Assembly: GCF_024435075.2 (NCBI RefSeq)
Contig: NZ_JAMZEG020000003.1
Span: 553,501-617,500 of the forward strand
DNA length: 64,000 nucleotides
Source: Marinomonas maritima
GTDB lineage: Bacteria > Pseudomonadota > Gammaproteobacteria > Pseudomonadales > Marinomonadaceae
Direction: 5' to 3'
Shown: one piece after another, positions 53,732 to 64,000 of the stretch
Layout of the letters: each line of letters opens with the position of its first letter
How positions within the stretch are numbered: position 1 is the stretch's first letter
Notes under the pieces: generated by a model
The model's database searches: none
Told to the model about the DNA's origin: nothing
What the model saw: the letters and a program-made list of their open reading frames with translations, nothing else
Position numbers and translations under genes: made by a program

Positions 53732-55315
53732 TTAAGGCTTTAAGTTTAGTGTCGCTAAAGTGTGTGCACGAATAGAAAGCAGTAAGTCCGTATTTTCTAC
53801 CAATGATTCACCGTACGAAGGCACCATGATTTTCATTTTTGTTTGCCAATCTAGCGTTGAAAAACGCTCTTGAAAACAACGTTCTAAAATACCAATCATA
53901 GTATTTACAGTTGTTGAGGCTCCAGGTGAAGCACCAAGTAAAGCGGCTAATGAACCATCTTCTGTTGTAATTGCCTCAGTTCCAAACTCCAGTTTACCAC
54001 CCAGTTTATCGTCTTTTTTAATGATCTGAACACGCTGTCCAGCATAGGCAAGTTCCCAATCTTCATCCTTCGCATCGGGGAAAAATTGACGTAACGAATT
54101 ACAACGGTCCTTATGGGATTGCATCACTTCACTAATTAAGTAACGAGTCAAATCCATATTATTCTTACCAACACTTAACATTGGCTTAATATTGTCAAAC
54201 CGGACACTTTTAGGCAGATCGAAAAATGATCCCGTTTTCAAAAACTTAGTCGTAAATCCAGCAAATGGGCCAAATAAAATGGCTTTTTTTCCGTCAATAA
54301 TACGTGTGTCTAAATGCGGAACAGACATAGGTGGCGCACCAATAGGCGCGGCTCCGTAGACTTTTGCAAAATGCTGCTCAACCAATTCAGGTTTTTCACA
54401 CACTAACCACTGACCACTAACAGGAAAGCCGCCAAAACCTTTACTTTCTTCTACTTCCGCCATTTGTAATAAGGGTAAAGCGCCACCGCCGGCACCTAGG
54501 AAAACAAATTTAGCATCAATAATTTTACGGGTACCATTTAGCTCAACCGTGACATTCCATCGGCCATCAGACCTTTTCTCTAAGTCTTTTACCTCACAGT
54601 TTAGATTAAGGTCAAAGTTCTCCAAACCCTCTAAATGTTTACTCATATTACGAGCAATAGCGCCAAAATTCACATCGGTACCATGCTCGATACGTGTTGC
54701 GGCAAGAGGCTCACTTTCAACACGATTATTCATGATGAGAGGCATCCATTCCTTCATCTTTTCACGATCTTCCGTGTATTGCATTTCTTTAAAGGCAGGA
54801 TGTGCACTCATCGCTGCGTGGCGCGCTTTTAACATATTTACGTTGCGCTCACCCCAGACAAAACTTTGATGAGGAACGCGATGAATAAATTCTTGAGGTG
54901 CAGGCATTAAACCTTGTTCTACAAGGTAAGACCAAAACTGAAGACTGATTTCAAAGGCCGCATTAATATCCACTGCCTTGTCTATATTGACGGAGCCATC
55001 ATCATTTTCAGAAGTATAATTAAGCTCGCAATAGGCCGCATGGCCTGTTCCAGCATTGTTCCAGCCATCTGTACTTTCTTTTGCGACGCTGCCCAAACGC
55101 TCAACCATCATCATGGTTATGCTAGGATCCAATTGCTTTAGTAACACGCCTAGAGTGGTGCTCATAGCACCCCCTCCGACTAGTAAAACGTCTACAGAAC
55201 TTAAGGTCATATGATTTCGCCGTGTCATAGCCAATTGTGGATTTAAGAGTGATTTAGAAAGGAGGCTTTTGGCCAGCAGTAAATGTATCAGTGGGTACTG
55301 CTTTACTTTCTTCAC
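53732..55315 (-). CDS. mqo: Malate:quinone oxidoreductase
   Basis: Membrane-associated FAD enzyme oxidising malate to oxaloacetate and reducing quinone. The frame is 527 residues. FAD motif VDVLLVGGGAMSTTLGVLL, then SVAKESTDGWNNAGTGHAAY, FVFLGAGGGALPLLQMAEV and a C-terminal LAALLGASPGASTTVNTMI are intact. GTG 55315 has a GAGAAG nearby; ATG 55228 or 55210 are shorter options (family N-termini vary). A single-gene unit with its own terminator. Confidence 0.95.
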   Translation of the reverse strand: MKKVKQYPLIHLLLAKSLLSKSLLNPQLAMTRRNHMTLSSVDVLLVGGGAMSTTLGVLLKQLDPSITMMMVERLGSVAKESTDGWNNAGTGHAAYCELNYTSENDDGSVNIDKAVDINAAFEISLQFWSYLVEQGLMPAPQEFIHRVPHQSFVWGERNVNMLKARHAAMSAHPAFKEMQYTEDREKMKEWMPLIMNNRVESEPLAATRIEHGTDVNFGAIARNMSKHLEGLENFDLNLNCEVKDLEKRSDGRWNVTVELNGTRKIIDAKFVFLGAGGGALPLLQMAEVEESKGFGGFPVSGQWLVCEKPELVEQHFAKVYGAAPIGAPPMSVPHLDTRIIDGKKAILFGPFAGFTTKFLKTGSFFDLPKSVRFDNIKPMLSVGKNNMDLTRYLISEVMQSHKDRCNSLRQFFPDAKDEDWELAYAGQRVQIIKKDDKLGGKLEFGTEAITTEDGSLAALLGASPGASTTVNTMIGILERCFQERFSTLDWQTKMKIMVPSYGESLVENTDLLLSIRAHTLATLNLKP

Positions 55316-55606
55316 ACTCTTCTCAGTAAACCTTTATCTACACTAAATATACTGTGTTAAAGGATACTAAACAGGTGTAGCTTAATTATACGGATTTTGA
55401 AGGCAATGTCTTGAGACCTTAATGTAAGAATGTAGGTATATACGCATTTCCATTTTCAAGATACCCCTCATTTTATTGACTTTAGCAGCAAGAAAGACGA
55501 TGTTAACAACATTAACAAAAAACATGCTTTTATTTTTCTGCTATATCTAAATAATAATGTTCGGTATAAATATACTAAATCCTCTTAATCCAGAACCTGA
55601 GGGCAT

Positions 55607-56020
55607 ATGACAATGAAAGCTCAAGATATCATGATAACCAATGTCATCTGCGTCGATATGGATGAGCGTTTACCCAATGTAAGACACATAATGGAAAAAA
55701 ATGGCTTTCATCATCTACCCGTCACCGAAAAGGGTAAACTAATCGGTATTATTTCAGACAGAGACCTTTTACGTTTTATAAGCCCTTTTATTGACAGTGC
55801 TTCCGAGCAACCTAGAGATTTAGACACACTAAATCACGCAGCCCATCAAATAATGACGCGCCAACCAATCTCAGTAAAAGCAGAAACATCGATAGAAGAG
55901 ATCGTCACTTGGTTTAAGCGAGTGGACATATCTTGCCTTCCTGTCATCGATGATAAAGAACAGGTCATCGGCATAATATCGTGGCGCGACCTTGTGAATC
56001 ACGCCACATTTAAAACCTAG
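55607..56020 (+). CDS. Two-CBS-domain protein
   Basis: 137 residues made of two CBS repeats: ITNVICVDMDERLPNVRHIM with HHLPVTEKGKLIGIISDRDL, then MTRQPISVKAETSIEEIVTW with SCLPVIDDKEQVIGIISWRD. Such stand-alone CBS pairs bind adenine nucleotides and sense energy charge; the partner is not known. GAGGG before the start serves ATG 55607 or ATG 55613. It ends in a four-base convergent overlap with hslO. Confidence 0.88.
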   Translation: MTMKAQDIMITNVICVDMDERLPNVRHIMEKNGFHHLPVTEKGKLIGIISDRDLLRFISPFIDSASEQPRDLDTLNHAAHQIMTRQPISVKAETSIEEIVTWFKRVDISCLPVIDDKEQVIGIISWRDLVNHATFKT

Positions 56021-56892
56021 TGCGTTTTGGATTGATCGCCTAGCATATCCGTCAAATCGCCTTCCGTGAATTCGTATTTCTCTGCACAAAATTGACAGTC
56101 CACTTTCACACTACCTTGTTCAATCAAGAGCTCACGAATTTCTTCAGAACCCAGTGACATAACAGCATCTAGTGTGCGCTGACGAGAACAAGAGCAACCA
56201 AATTGCATTGGCTTAGTGTCATAAAGGCGAACTTCTTCTTCGTGATACAAACGGTGCAATAACGACTCAGTCTCAAGACCAAGTAACTCTTCTTCTTTCA
56301 CTGTAGAAGCGAGATGAGTAAAACGCTCCCAAGCGTCTTCATCGCCTTCTTTTGCTTGTTCTAGTGGCAATCTTTGTAAAAACAAACCGCCACATTGAGC
56401 GCCATTCGCCGCTAGCCAAACTCGGCTAGGCAATTGCTCCGATTGAGAGAAATACTGCTCAAGGCATTCTGATAAAGTATCGCCAACAATCTCGACAATC
56501 CCTTGATAACGCTGACCATTACGCGGCTGAATCGTAATCGCCAAGTAACCTCCTTTCAAGACGTCTTTTAAGGAAAAAATGTCAGGAACGGCTTGGCTTT
56601 CATCCCATTGTGCTATACCACGAAGGTTCTGATGCTCGTCACATTCCGTCATAAGAGTTGATAAAAAGCCATTCCCTTTAGCCTGAATAGAAAGCACGCC
56701 ATCGATTTTCACAATATCTCTTAATAGCGCAATAGCTGCCACAAATTCACCCAGAAGTTTTTCTAGTGACAGTGGATATTGTTTACGTTTAATAATCTCC
56801 TGATAAGCACTATTTAATAACACACGCTCACCACGGACATTGGTGTTATCGAATGAAAAGCGTTGTATTTCGTTTATGGTTACATTATTCAC
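56017..56892 (-). CDS. hslO: Redox-regulated chaperone Hsp33
   Basis: Holdase switched on by oxidation. From GTG 56892, which has AAGG eight bases upstream, it is 291 residues, close to the usual 292; the frame to 56937 starts with TTG and is longer than the family. The C-terminal zinc switch FGCSCSRQR ... VDCQFCAEKYEF shows the CxC-CxxC cysteines. N-terminal core includes QRFSFDNTNVRGERVLLN. Other proteostasis genes in the window are unlinked to it. Confidence 0.93.
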   Translation of the reverse strand: MNNVTINEIQRFSFDNTNVRGERVLLNSAYQEIIKRKQYPLSLEKLLGEFVAAIALLRDIVKIDGVLSIQAKGNGFLSTLMTECDEHQNLRGIAQWDESQAVPDIFSLKDVLKGGYLAITIQPRNGQRYQGIVEIVGDTLSECLEQYFSQSEQLPSRVWLAANGAQCGGLFLQRLPLEQAKEGDEDAWERFTHLASTVKEEELLGLETESLLHRLYHEEEVRLYDTKPMQFGCSCSRQRTLDAVMSLGSEEIRELLIEQGSVKVDCQFCAEKYEFTEGDLTDMLGDQSKTH

Positions 56893-57123
56893 AAAGCGCA
56901 CCTTGCCCAGCCAAAAAGCCTGAGTAAAAAAGTTCAAATTAATATTACCGCTATTTTACCCTTGAGCAACCTAATCATCTACTTTAAACCGTGTATTAAC
57001 TGGGAATATGCACGCTTGCTATTTCGTTTACGTTGACAGCACTCTAAAATGTTCCACATTGTATTCAATAATGAAGCGCCTAATTTTACTCCTCATAATA
57101 GAGGTAAGAGATTCTTAGTTTTT

Positions 57124-59049
57124 ATGATCCAATTTTCTGAAGTTAGCTTACAACGCGGTACTCAATTTTTATTAGAAGATGCCGACCTTACTATTTTTGA
57201 GGGTCAAAAAGTCGGCCTTATTGGCGCTAATGGTGCAGGGAAATCTTCCTTATTTGCCATGATCAAGGGCGAACTACATGCCGATACTGGTGAGGTTATT
57301 CTTCCGGGTCAGCGGCGTATTGCTTTTATGGCGCAAGAAGTTGAGGAAACACAACGGTCAGCATTGGATTATTGCCTAGACGGTGATGACAGGCTCCGAA
57401 TGATAGAAAGTAATATTATTAAATCGCAGGCTAACGGTGACGATCACGCTCATGCAAACTGGCTAGGCGAGTTTGAAAACGCTCAGGGCTACACAGCCCA
57501 CTCCAGAGCGGAAACACTCCTACAAGGTTTAGGCTTCAAGATGACAGACATGCACAGACCGGTGTCTGACTTTTCCGGTGGTTGGAGAATTCGTCTTAAT
57601 CTTGCCAAGGCGTTAATGTGCCCTTCCGATGTCCTTTTACTCGACGAACCGACCAACCATTTGGATTTGGACGCAGTAATGTGGCTGGAGAACTGGCTAC
57701 GCCAATACCCCGGCACCTTATTATTGATTTCCCATGACCGAGATTTCCTAGATGGCATTTGCAGCCATATTGTGCATTTGTATAAAAAAGGGCTCGTGCT
57801 TTATAAAGGCAACTATTCCAATTACGAACGTCAACGGGCTGAACACCTTGCTCAACAGCAAGCTAACCATGAAAAACAAGTAGAAAAACGTGCTCACCTT
57901 CAGCAATACGTCGATCGCTTTCGTTTCAAGGCCGACAAAGCCAAACAAGCGCAAAGTCGCTTAAAAATGCTTGAAAAAATGGAGATTATCGGCCCTGCTC
58001 ATATCGACTCTCAATTTCAGTTCTCCATTCCTGTTGCTGAAAAAACGTCACAGTTGTTAATTAATTTATCGCAAGCGGACTTGGGCTATACCTCAGAATC
58101 AGGCGTAAAGACCACCCAGCTAGGCAACTCCAATTTTGCGCTTCGAGATGGTCAGCGTGTTGGCTTATTGGGGCCAAATGGCGCGGGGAAATCCACGCTA
58201 ATAAAGTCCATTGTGGGTGAAATTAACCTTCTTTCTGGTGATCGCATTGCTGGTGAAAATCTAAAGATTGGTTATTTTTCACAGCATCAGTTAAGTGCAC
58301 TAGATTTAGACGCTTCGCCGCTATTACACATTCAACGACTGTCGCCTAAAGTATTAGAAAGTGACATTCGCCGCTATTTAGGCGGTTTTGGATTTATCGG
58401 TGACGATGCCCTACGAGCTGTAAAAGGTTTTTCTGGTGGAGAAAAAGCACGCTTGGCTCTGTCATTAATCTCTTGGACAAAGCCCAACCTTTTAGTGCTC
58501 GATGAGCCGACTAACCACCTCGACTTAGATATGCGTCAAGCATTAACTGAAGCACTACAAGAATTCCCTGGCTCCATTTTATTGGTGTCTCATGATCGCC
58601 ATTTACTCAACAGTACAGTCGATGAATTTTACCTAGTTGCAGACAATCAAATACAAGCCTTCGACGGGGATTTACCCGCCTACCACGCTTGGTTACAGGC
58701 AAGGCAAGTCAGTGCAGCGCAAGCTGAAAAAGGCGAATTGAATACGGGTAAAATTGAAAAAACTGATCGTAAAGAAGAGCGTCGAAAAGCTGCAGAAATG
58801 CGTGAAAAACTACGACCTCTTCATAAAAAAATCGAGCGGTTTGAAAAGGCAGTACATACCGCTCAAGAGCATCTCGATAAAATCTCAGACGCGATGTCTG
58901 ATGCAACGCTTTATGAGTCAGAACAAAGAAATAAGCTACAAAGCCTATTAAACGATGAAGCTAAATGGAAGAAAGCTCTAGCAGAAAGTGAAGAAGCTTG
59001 GTTCGAAGCACAAGAAGAGCTAGAAGAAGCCGAAGCTCTGTTGCTATAA
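57124..59049 (+). CDS. yheS: ABC-F family ATPase YheS
   Basis: 641 residues from ATG 57124 (MIQFSEVSLQRGTQFLLEDA); the frame to 57049 adds an unrelated leader. Two ABC domains, each with Walker A (GANGAGKSSL; GPNGAGKSTL), signature (DFSGGWRIRLNLAKAL; GFSGGEKARLALSL) and Walker B (LLLDEPTNHLDLD). The Arg/Lys-rich linker between them and the charged C-terminal coiled coil are ABC-F features. No membrane segments; ABC-F proteins act on the ribosome. Family marks resemble E. coli YheS. Confidence 0.92.
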   Translation: MIQFSEVSLQRGTQFLLEDADLTIFEGQKVGLIGANGAGKSSLFAMIKGELHADTGEVILPGQRRIAFMAQEVEETQRSALDYCLDGDDRLRMIESNIIKSQANGDDHAHANWLGEFENAQGYTAHSRAETLLQGLGFKMTDMHRPVSDFSGGWRIRLNLAKALMCPSDVLLLDEPTNHLDLDAVMWLENWLRQYPGTLLLISHDRDFLDGICSHIVHLYKKGLVLYKGNYSNYERQRAEHLAQQQANHEKQVEKRAHLQQYVDRFRFKADKAKQAQSRLKMLEKMEIIGPAHIDSQFQFSIPVAEKTSQLLINLSQADLGYTSESGVKTTQLGNSNFALRDGQRVGLLGPNGAGKSTLIKSIVGEINLLSGDRIAGENLKIGYFSQHQLSALDLDASPLLHIQRLSPKVLESDIRRYLGGFGFIGDDALRAVKGFSGGEKARLALSLISWTKPNLLVLDEPTNHLDLDMRQALTEALQEFPGSILLVSHDRHLLNSTVDEFYLVADNQIQAFDGDLPAYHAWLQARQVSAAQAEKGELNTGKIEKTDRKEERRKAAEMREKLRPLHKKIERFEKAVHTAQEHLDKISDAMSDATLYESEQRNKLQSLLNDEAKWKKALAESEEAWFEAQEELEEAEALLL

Positions 59050-59182
59050 AAGAACAAATAAGAGAATAAGTGCCAGTAACCCGTAAAGTATTGCCTTAAC
59101 ACAAAGCTTTTATATAGACACTGACTTAATATTGTAACAACACTAAAGTATATTCACATACAGCGAAAAGGAGAGATATTGG

Positions 59183-60172
59183 ATGACGTTTCCATACACT
59201 CGTATGCGCCGCATGCGTAAAAATGATTTTTCTCGCCGCCTGATGCGCGAACATCGCCTAACAGCAGATGATTTAATCTATCCTATGTTTATTATCGAAG
59301 GAAGCAACGTTCGCGAAGCGATTCCTTCTATGCCGAATATTGAACGAGTTTCTGTCGACTTACTGCTCAAAGAAGCAAAAGAACTAGTCGAACTCGGTAT
59401 CCCAACAATCGCATTATTTCCTGTTATCACAGGAGATAAAAAATCCTTACTCGCCGAAGAGGCTTATAACCCGAATGGGTTAGTGCAACGTGCGGTTCGC
59501 GCATTAAAAGATGCGTTTCCTGAACTTGGTGTACTAACCGATGTGGCACTAGATCCTTATACGACTCATGGTCAAGACGGCATCATTGATGACACTGGTT
59601 ATGTTCTAAATGACATCACTGTTGACACACTGGTGAAACAAGCCTTATCACACGCCAAAGCGGGCGCTGACGTCGTTGCACCATCGGACATGATGGATGG
59701 TCGCATTGGTGAAATTCGCAACGAACTCGAAGCCGAAGGCTTTATTGATACTTTAATCATGGCTTACGCTGCCAAATTTGCTTCTGCGTATTATGGCCCA
59801 TTTCGTGATGCGATAGGCTCAAGTAGCAATCTAGGTAAAGGCAATAAATACACCTACCAAATAGATCCAGCAAACTCAAACGAAGCCATCCGTGAGGTTA
59901 TGCTAGATTTAGACGAAGGCGCCGATATGGTCATGGTAAAACCCGGCATGCCTTATCTAGACATTGTTCGTCGAGTAAAAACAGAGCTTGAAGTGCCTAC
60001 CTTTGCTTATCAAGTAAGCGGAGAGTACGCCATGCATATGGCCGCCTTCCAAAATGGATGGCTGGATAAAGACACAGTTATGATGGAATCTCTCCTTGCA
60101 TTTAAGCGTGCAGGTGCAGATGGCATCCTTACTTATTTTGCAAAAGATGCAGCACGTCTGTTGAAAAACTAG
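59183..60172 (+). CDS. hemB: Delta-aminolevulinic acid dehydratase (porphobilinogen synthase)
   Basis: Joins two 5-aminolevulinate molecules in haem and cobalamin precursor synthesis. It is 329 residues. Active-site lysine region VMVKPGMPYLDIVRR and FAYQVSGEYAM are present. The metal segment reads DVALDPYTTHGQDGIID, with Asp and Ala where zinc-type enzymes have cysteines, so it is the magnesium-dependent type, as in Pseudomonas. An AAGGAGAG site precedes ATG 59183. ppk follows 153 bases later. Confidence 0.97.
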   Translation: MTFPYTRMRRMRKNDFSRRLMREHRLTADDLIYPMFIIEGSNVREAIPSMPNIERVSVDLLLKEAKELVELGIPTIALFPVITGDKKSLLAEEAYNPNGLVQRAVRALKDAFPELGVLTDVALDPYTTHGQDGIIDDTGYVLNDITVDTLVKQALSHAKAGADVVAPSDMMDGRIGEIRNELEAEGFIDTLIMAYAAKFASAYYGPFRDAIGSSSNLGKGNKYTYQIDPANSNEAIREVMLDLDEGADMVMVKPGMPYLDIVRRVKTELEVPTFAYQVSGEYAMHMAAFQNGWLDKDTVMMESLLAFKRAGADGILTYFAKDAARLLKN

Positions 60173-60325
60173 AAGCCCTACGCTTTTCGTTTAAATAAAC
60201 CCACAGAATCGGTGACCAGCAGGCTGCATTGGTGTAATTTGTTATGACATGCTTACATGCTGTAGGCGAAAAGAACAAAGATACCAACATCATCATTAAA
60301 CGGTATTTGGAGATAATAAAAACAC

Positions 60326-62545
60326 ATGTCTGAGCAGTCTGTGAATGAAATAGAAAAAAAAGAGTCGACCTCTCCCCAGCCTATAGAGCTAGATGCTGAG
60401 CTGGTTTTAGAACCCATACCTGAGCAACCACTAGATCCGAATAAGATCGCTATCGAAGAGCGTTTGCCAGAAGAAATTGACTTAGCTGATCCAGAACTCT
60501 ACTTTAATCGTGAATTAAGTCACCTGCAGTTCAATGCTCGAGTACTTGAACAAGCGATGGATGAAAACCACCCCATCCTAAATCGGTTGATGTTTCTGTG
60601 TATCTTCAGCTCAAACATGGACGAGTTTTTTGAAATTCGAGTTGCGGGTTTAAAAAGCCAACTAGAATACAGCCGTGAAAAAAACGGACCGGATGGAATG
60701 CATCCAAAGAAAGTATTAGGCTTAATCAGCGAACACGCTCATAAGCTAGTACGCCGTCAATATCGTATTCTTAATGACATTATCTTACCAAAACTTGCCA
60801 AAGAAAACGTGAAGTTTATCCGCCGTACTGTGTGGAATGAAAAGCAAGCCGCTTGGGTAAAACGTTATTTCCGAAACGACGTGCTTCCTATCATTAGCCC
60901 AATAGGACTCGATCCCGCACACCCGTTCCCAAGGTTAGCAAACAAAACCTTCAATTTCGTCGTTGAACTAGAAGGACGTGATGCCTTTGGTCGAGAGAAT
61001 GGCCTCGCTATAGTACCAGCACCAAGTTCATTACCACGTTTAGTCAAACTTCCAGATGATGTTTGTGAAGGTGGAGATAATCTAGTTTTCCTTTCCTCTA
61101 TTATTCATGCTCATGCTGATCAATTATTTCCAGGCATGACAGTCAAAGGCTGTTTCCAGTTCAGACTAACACGTAACGCAGACTTAGAAGTAGACTCAGA
61201 TGACATCGGTGTCGATTTAGCAGGTGCCTTGCGTACAGAATTACAAAGCCGACATTATGGTAGTTCTGTCCGATTAGAAATTGCTGAAAATTGCCCTCCA
61301 CATATTGTTGATTCTTTACTAAAACAATTTGATTTAGAGCAACAAGACTTATATCGCATTGATGGCCCAGTCAACTTAAGCCGTCTTATGGCAGTGCTTG
61401 AATTAGTCGATCGCCCAGATCTTATGTACCCTCCTTTTTCACCAGGCCTACCAAGAAAATTGGCCAGTTCTGGAGGATTATTTGAAGCGATTCGCCAGCA
61501 AGACTACCTACTAATGCACCCATTTGAGAGTTTTTCACCTGTCATCGATTTTCTGAGTGAAGCAGCTAAAGACCCAAGTGTTGTAGCGATTCGCCAAACA
61601 CTCTATCGAACTGGAGCTCGCTCTCCCATCGCTAATGCCCTTGTAGAAGCGGCCCGTAATGGCAAAGAAGTTACTGTCGTTATTGAGTTAAGAGCCCGAT
61701 TTGACGAAGCCGAAAACTTAGCCTTAGCAAGCCGCCTACAAGACGCTGGCGCCATTGTTGTTTATGGTGTTGTTCGTCATAAAACTCATGCGAAAATGAT
61801 TCTTATCGTGCGTAGAGAAGGTACTGATCTTACGCGCTACGTTCATTTAGGAACTGGCAACTATCACGCAGGCAATGCTAGGCTTTATACAGACTACAGC
61901 TTCATGACATGCAACAAAGACATTGGCGAAGATGTTCATCGTGTATTTCAGCAACTAACAGGAATGAGTAAAGAACTTAAAGTTAAAAAGCTATTACATG
62001 CGCCATTCACTCTTCGCGATCGTCTACTTGAGATGATTAACCGTGAAGCAGAAAATGCACAAAAGGGTGAACCATCGCGCATCATTATAAAAGTGAACTC
62101 CCTAACTGAGCAAAAACTTGTACAGTCTCTCTATAAAGCATCTCAAGCTGGCGTTAAGATTGACTTAATTATTCGAGGTATCTGCACGCTACGTCCTGGA
62201 ATAAAAGGGATATCTTCTAACATCCGAGTGCGAAGTATTATAGGACGTTTTCTTGAACACACTCGTGTTTACTATTTTTATAATAACCGCAATCCACAGG
62301 TCTATCTATCCAGTGCAGACGGGATGGATCGAAACTTAAACAACCGCATTGAAGTCGCATTCCCTCTACAGGATTACAAACAAACTCGTCGAGTGAAAAA
62401 AGAACTTGAGTATTACCTAACAGACAATACTCAAAGCTGGATTCTACAAAGTGATGGCTCTTACCAGCTATCTAAACCACGAAAAGGTGAGTATCGGAGT
62501 GCCCAACGAGCCCTACTGAGTGAGTTAGCAGACAACACGCGTTAA
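60326..62545 (+). CDS. ppk: Polyphosphate kinase 1
   Basis: Makes polyphosphate from ATP. It is 739 residues with an acidic N-terminal extension (about 1-50). Opening ELYFNRELSHLQFNARVLEQ, the phosphorylated-histidine region GVVRHKTHAKMILIVRREG, and FLEHTRVYYFYNNRNPQVYLSSADGMDRN-type block in short parts EHTRVYYFYNNR and YLSSADGMDRNLNNRIE are intact. hemB-ppk adjacency matches Pseudomonas, but ppx is about 10 kb away here. Confidence 0.97.
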   Translation: MSEQSVNEIEKKESTSPQPIELDAELVLEPIPEQPLDPNKIAIEERLPEEIDLADPELYFNRELSHLQFNARVLEQAMDENHPILNRLMFLCIFSSNMDEFFEIRVAGLKSQLEYSREKNGPDGMHPKKVLGLISEHAHKLVRRQYRILNDIILPKLAKENVKFIRRTVWNEKQAAWVKRYFRNDVLPIISPIGLDPAHPFPRLANKTFNFVVELEGRDAFGRENGLAIVPAPSSLPRLVKLPDDVCEGGDNLVFLSSIIHAHADQLFPGMTVKGCFQFRLTRNADLEVDSDDIGVDLAGALRTELQSRHYGSSVRLEIAENCPPHIVDSLLKQFDLEQQDLYRIDGPVNLSRLMAVLELVDRPDLMYPPFSPGLPRKLASSGGLFEAIRQQDYLLMHPFESFSPVIDFLSEAAKDPSVVAIRQTLYRTGARSPIANALVEAARNGKEVTVVIELRARFDEAENLALASRLQDAGAIVVYGVVRHKTHAKMILIVRREGTDLTRYVHLGTGNYHAGNARLYTDYSFMTCNKDIGEDVHRVFQQLTGMSKELKVKKLLHAPFTLRDRLLEMINREAENAQKGEPSRIIIKVNSLTEQKLVQSLYKASQAGVKIDLIIRGICTLRPGIKGISSNIRVRSIIGRFLEHTRVYYFYNNRNPQVYLSSADGMDRNLNNRIEVAFPLQDYKQTRRVKKELEYYLTDNTQSWILQSDGSYQLSKPRKGEYRSAQRALLSELADNTR

Positions 62546-62601
62546 CCCTTATCCAAGGTACATTTAACCTTGAGTGCATAACATAACGAGTTAATAACAA
62601 G

Positions 62602-62624
62602 AAGGTCGCCTAGCGGCCTTTTTT
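62602..62624 (+). terminator. Terminator after ppk
   Basis: AAGGTCGC (62602-62609), loop CTA, GCGGCCTT (62613-62620) with one G-U pair, then a T-run to 62624. Confidence 0.85.
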
Positions 62625-62833
62625 ATTACCTGATGCCTCGCTTGTGACTTCAGCTTTTCGCTTTATAAGCGACATGAAAGTACAAAACCTAGCATTGAAT
62701 CCATTCAGGCGTGTTTACAGATGCATTTAGCGTACAAAACCATCGCTAGACTCTTGAAGGTAAGATGGCGCCTTGATCGTAAATGATGACTTCCCTGATC
62801 ACTTTTCTTAACCATTTATTTCAGCCAAAAAAA
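62625..62833. other. Gap between ppk and the rRNA operon end
   Basis: About 200 bases with no supportable gene. A 21-codon plus-strand frame at 62721-62786 is too short to judge. The left edge of the rRNA terminator lies at the right of this gap. Confidence 0.5.
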
Positions 62834-62861
62834 AGCCCTGACAGCGTTAGCTATCAGGGCT
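62834..62861 (-). terminator. rRNA operon terminator
   Basis: AGCCCTGACAGC (62834-62845) pairs with GCTATCAGGGCT (62850-62861), loop GTTA, with one mismatch. On the minus strand the stem is followed by an eight-T run, 13 bases past the 5S end. Confidence 0.9.
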
Positions 62862-62873
62862 CTCTTAATTTAA

Positions 62874-62989
62874 GCTTGACGACGACCTACTCTCACATGG
62901 GATCTCCCACACTACCATCGGCGATGGCGCTTTTCACTTCTGAGTTCGGGATGGGATCAGGTGGTTCAACGCCTCTATGATCGTCAAGC
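62874..62989 (-). rRNA. rrf: 5S ribosomal RNA
   Basis: The minus strand opens GCTTGACGATCATAGAGGC and ends in AGGTCGTCGTCAAGC; the two ends pair as helix I. Internal CCCGAACTCAGAAGTGAAA and CGATGGTAGTGTGGG are universal 5S wording. About 116 bases; the exact ends may differ by a base or two. Confidence 0.95.
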
Positions 62990-63207
62990 AATTCTGCTGC
63001 GTTCGTTCCGGTGGTGTCTTTAGATGATAATGTCTATCCTCTGTTTCTTCCCACCAAAACACGCGAAGACATGCTTGGATCTTTAACAATTCTTTTTTGA
63101 AATAACAATAATCAAGGTTAAACCGATGTTCATCATTGCTGATGTGTATCGTAATCTGTGTCTGTGTTTTTAAAGTATTATTCTTTAAAACCACTTTGGT
63201 GTTATAT
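62990..63207 (-). other. 23S-5S spacer
   Basis: About 218 bases between the 3' end of 23S and the 5' end of 5S. No tRNA is recognised in it. Open frames here are artefacts. Confidence 0.8.

Positions 63208-64000
<793 letters not shown>

Noticed and set aside
62721..62786. 21-codon frame MHLAYKTIARLLKVRWRLD in the gap after ppk
   Set aside because: It reads faintly like a transposase helix-turn-helix, but is far too short to support.
62934..63194. Minus-strand open frame of 86 codons
   Set aside because: It overlaps the 5S rRNA and the 23S-5S spacer and has no recognisable product.

Overview
The window is a stretch of a gammaproteobacterial chromosome. Gene content and protein style point to the Oceanospirillales, most likely Marinomonas or a close relative. 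This is inferred from several features together: a Pseudomonas-like paired AstA arrangement, a sodium/proton Mrp antiporter, a sodium-coupled NSS transporter, and dispersed parts of the Pseudomonas hemB-ppk-ppx-rho neighbourhood. Most of the window is core metabolism and housekeeping. One short accessory patch (about 15.3-25.3 kb) carries surface-polysaccharide genes that end in a pile of insertion sequences.

Layout. 0-5.7 kb: end of a LysR regulator, a DUF1653 gene, then the arginine succinyltransferase catabolic genes astA-astA-astD-astB, closed by a 16-bp perfect terminator stem. 5.8-7.3 kb: DUF1904, DUF2914 and gpt on the minus strand. 7.3-11.5 kb: cobalamin genes cobU-cobC-cbiB, divergent from cbiP. 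11.6-15.3 kb: galE, a MATE exporter and a LysO-type exporter. 15.3-22.2 kb: glycosyltransferase, PIG-L family deacetylase, secreted FKBP isomerase, O-antigen-ligase-like protein and an undecaprenyl-phosphate sugar transferase; the last two are visibly AT-rich. 22.2-25.3 kb: a complete IS10-type element with 9-bp target duplications, an IS30-family element, and a chimera of broken IS3 and IS4 pieces.

25.3-29.3 kb: grpE-dnaK-dnaJ with two readable sigma-32 promoters. 29.4-35.2 kb: recN (LexA box), fur, bamE, rnfH-ratA, an NSS transporter, smpB and tmRNA (ssrA). 35.4-37 kb: an unrecognised lipoprotein and a YIP1 membrane protein. 37.2-43 kb: the mrpA(B)CDEFG operon. 43-48.4 kb: an ammonium-transporter/PAS/GGDEF/EAL fusion and a large, unusual FtsZ/tubulin-like protein. 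These two are the most novel items in the window. 49-62.5 kb: ppx, rho, a flavin reductase, yfcL, mqo, a CBS protein, hslO, yheS, hemB and ppk. 62.8-64 kb: the 3' end of an rRNA operon on the minus strand (partial 23S, spacer, 5S, terminator).

Themes: stress and proteostasis genes are concentrated here (GrpE/DnaK/DnaJ, Hsp33, SmpB/tmRNA, RecN, polyphosphate kinase and exopolyphosphatase), as are sodium/proton physiology genes (Mrp, NSS). Nitrogen enters through the AST arginine pathway and is probably sensed by the Amt fusion. All function calls come from reading the sequence and family knowledge. No database search was run.
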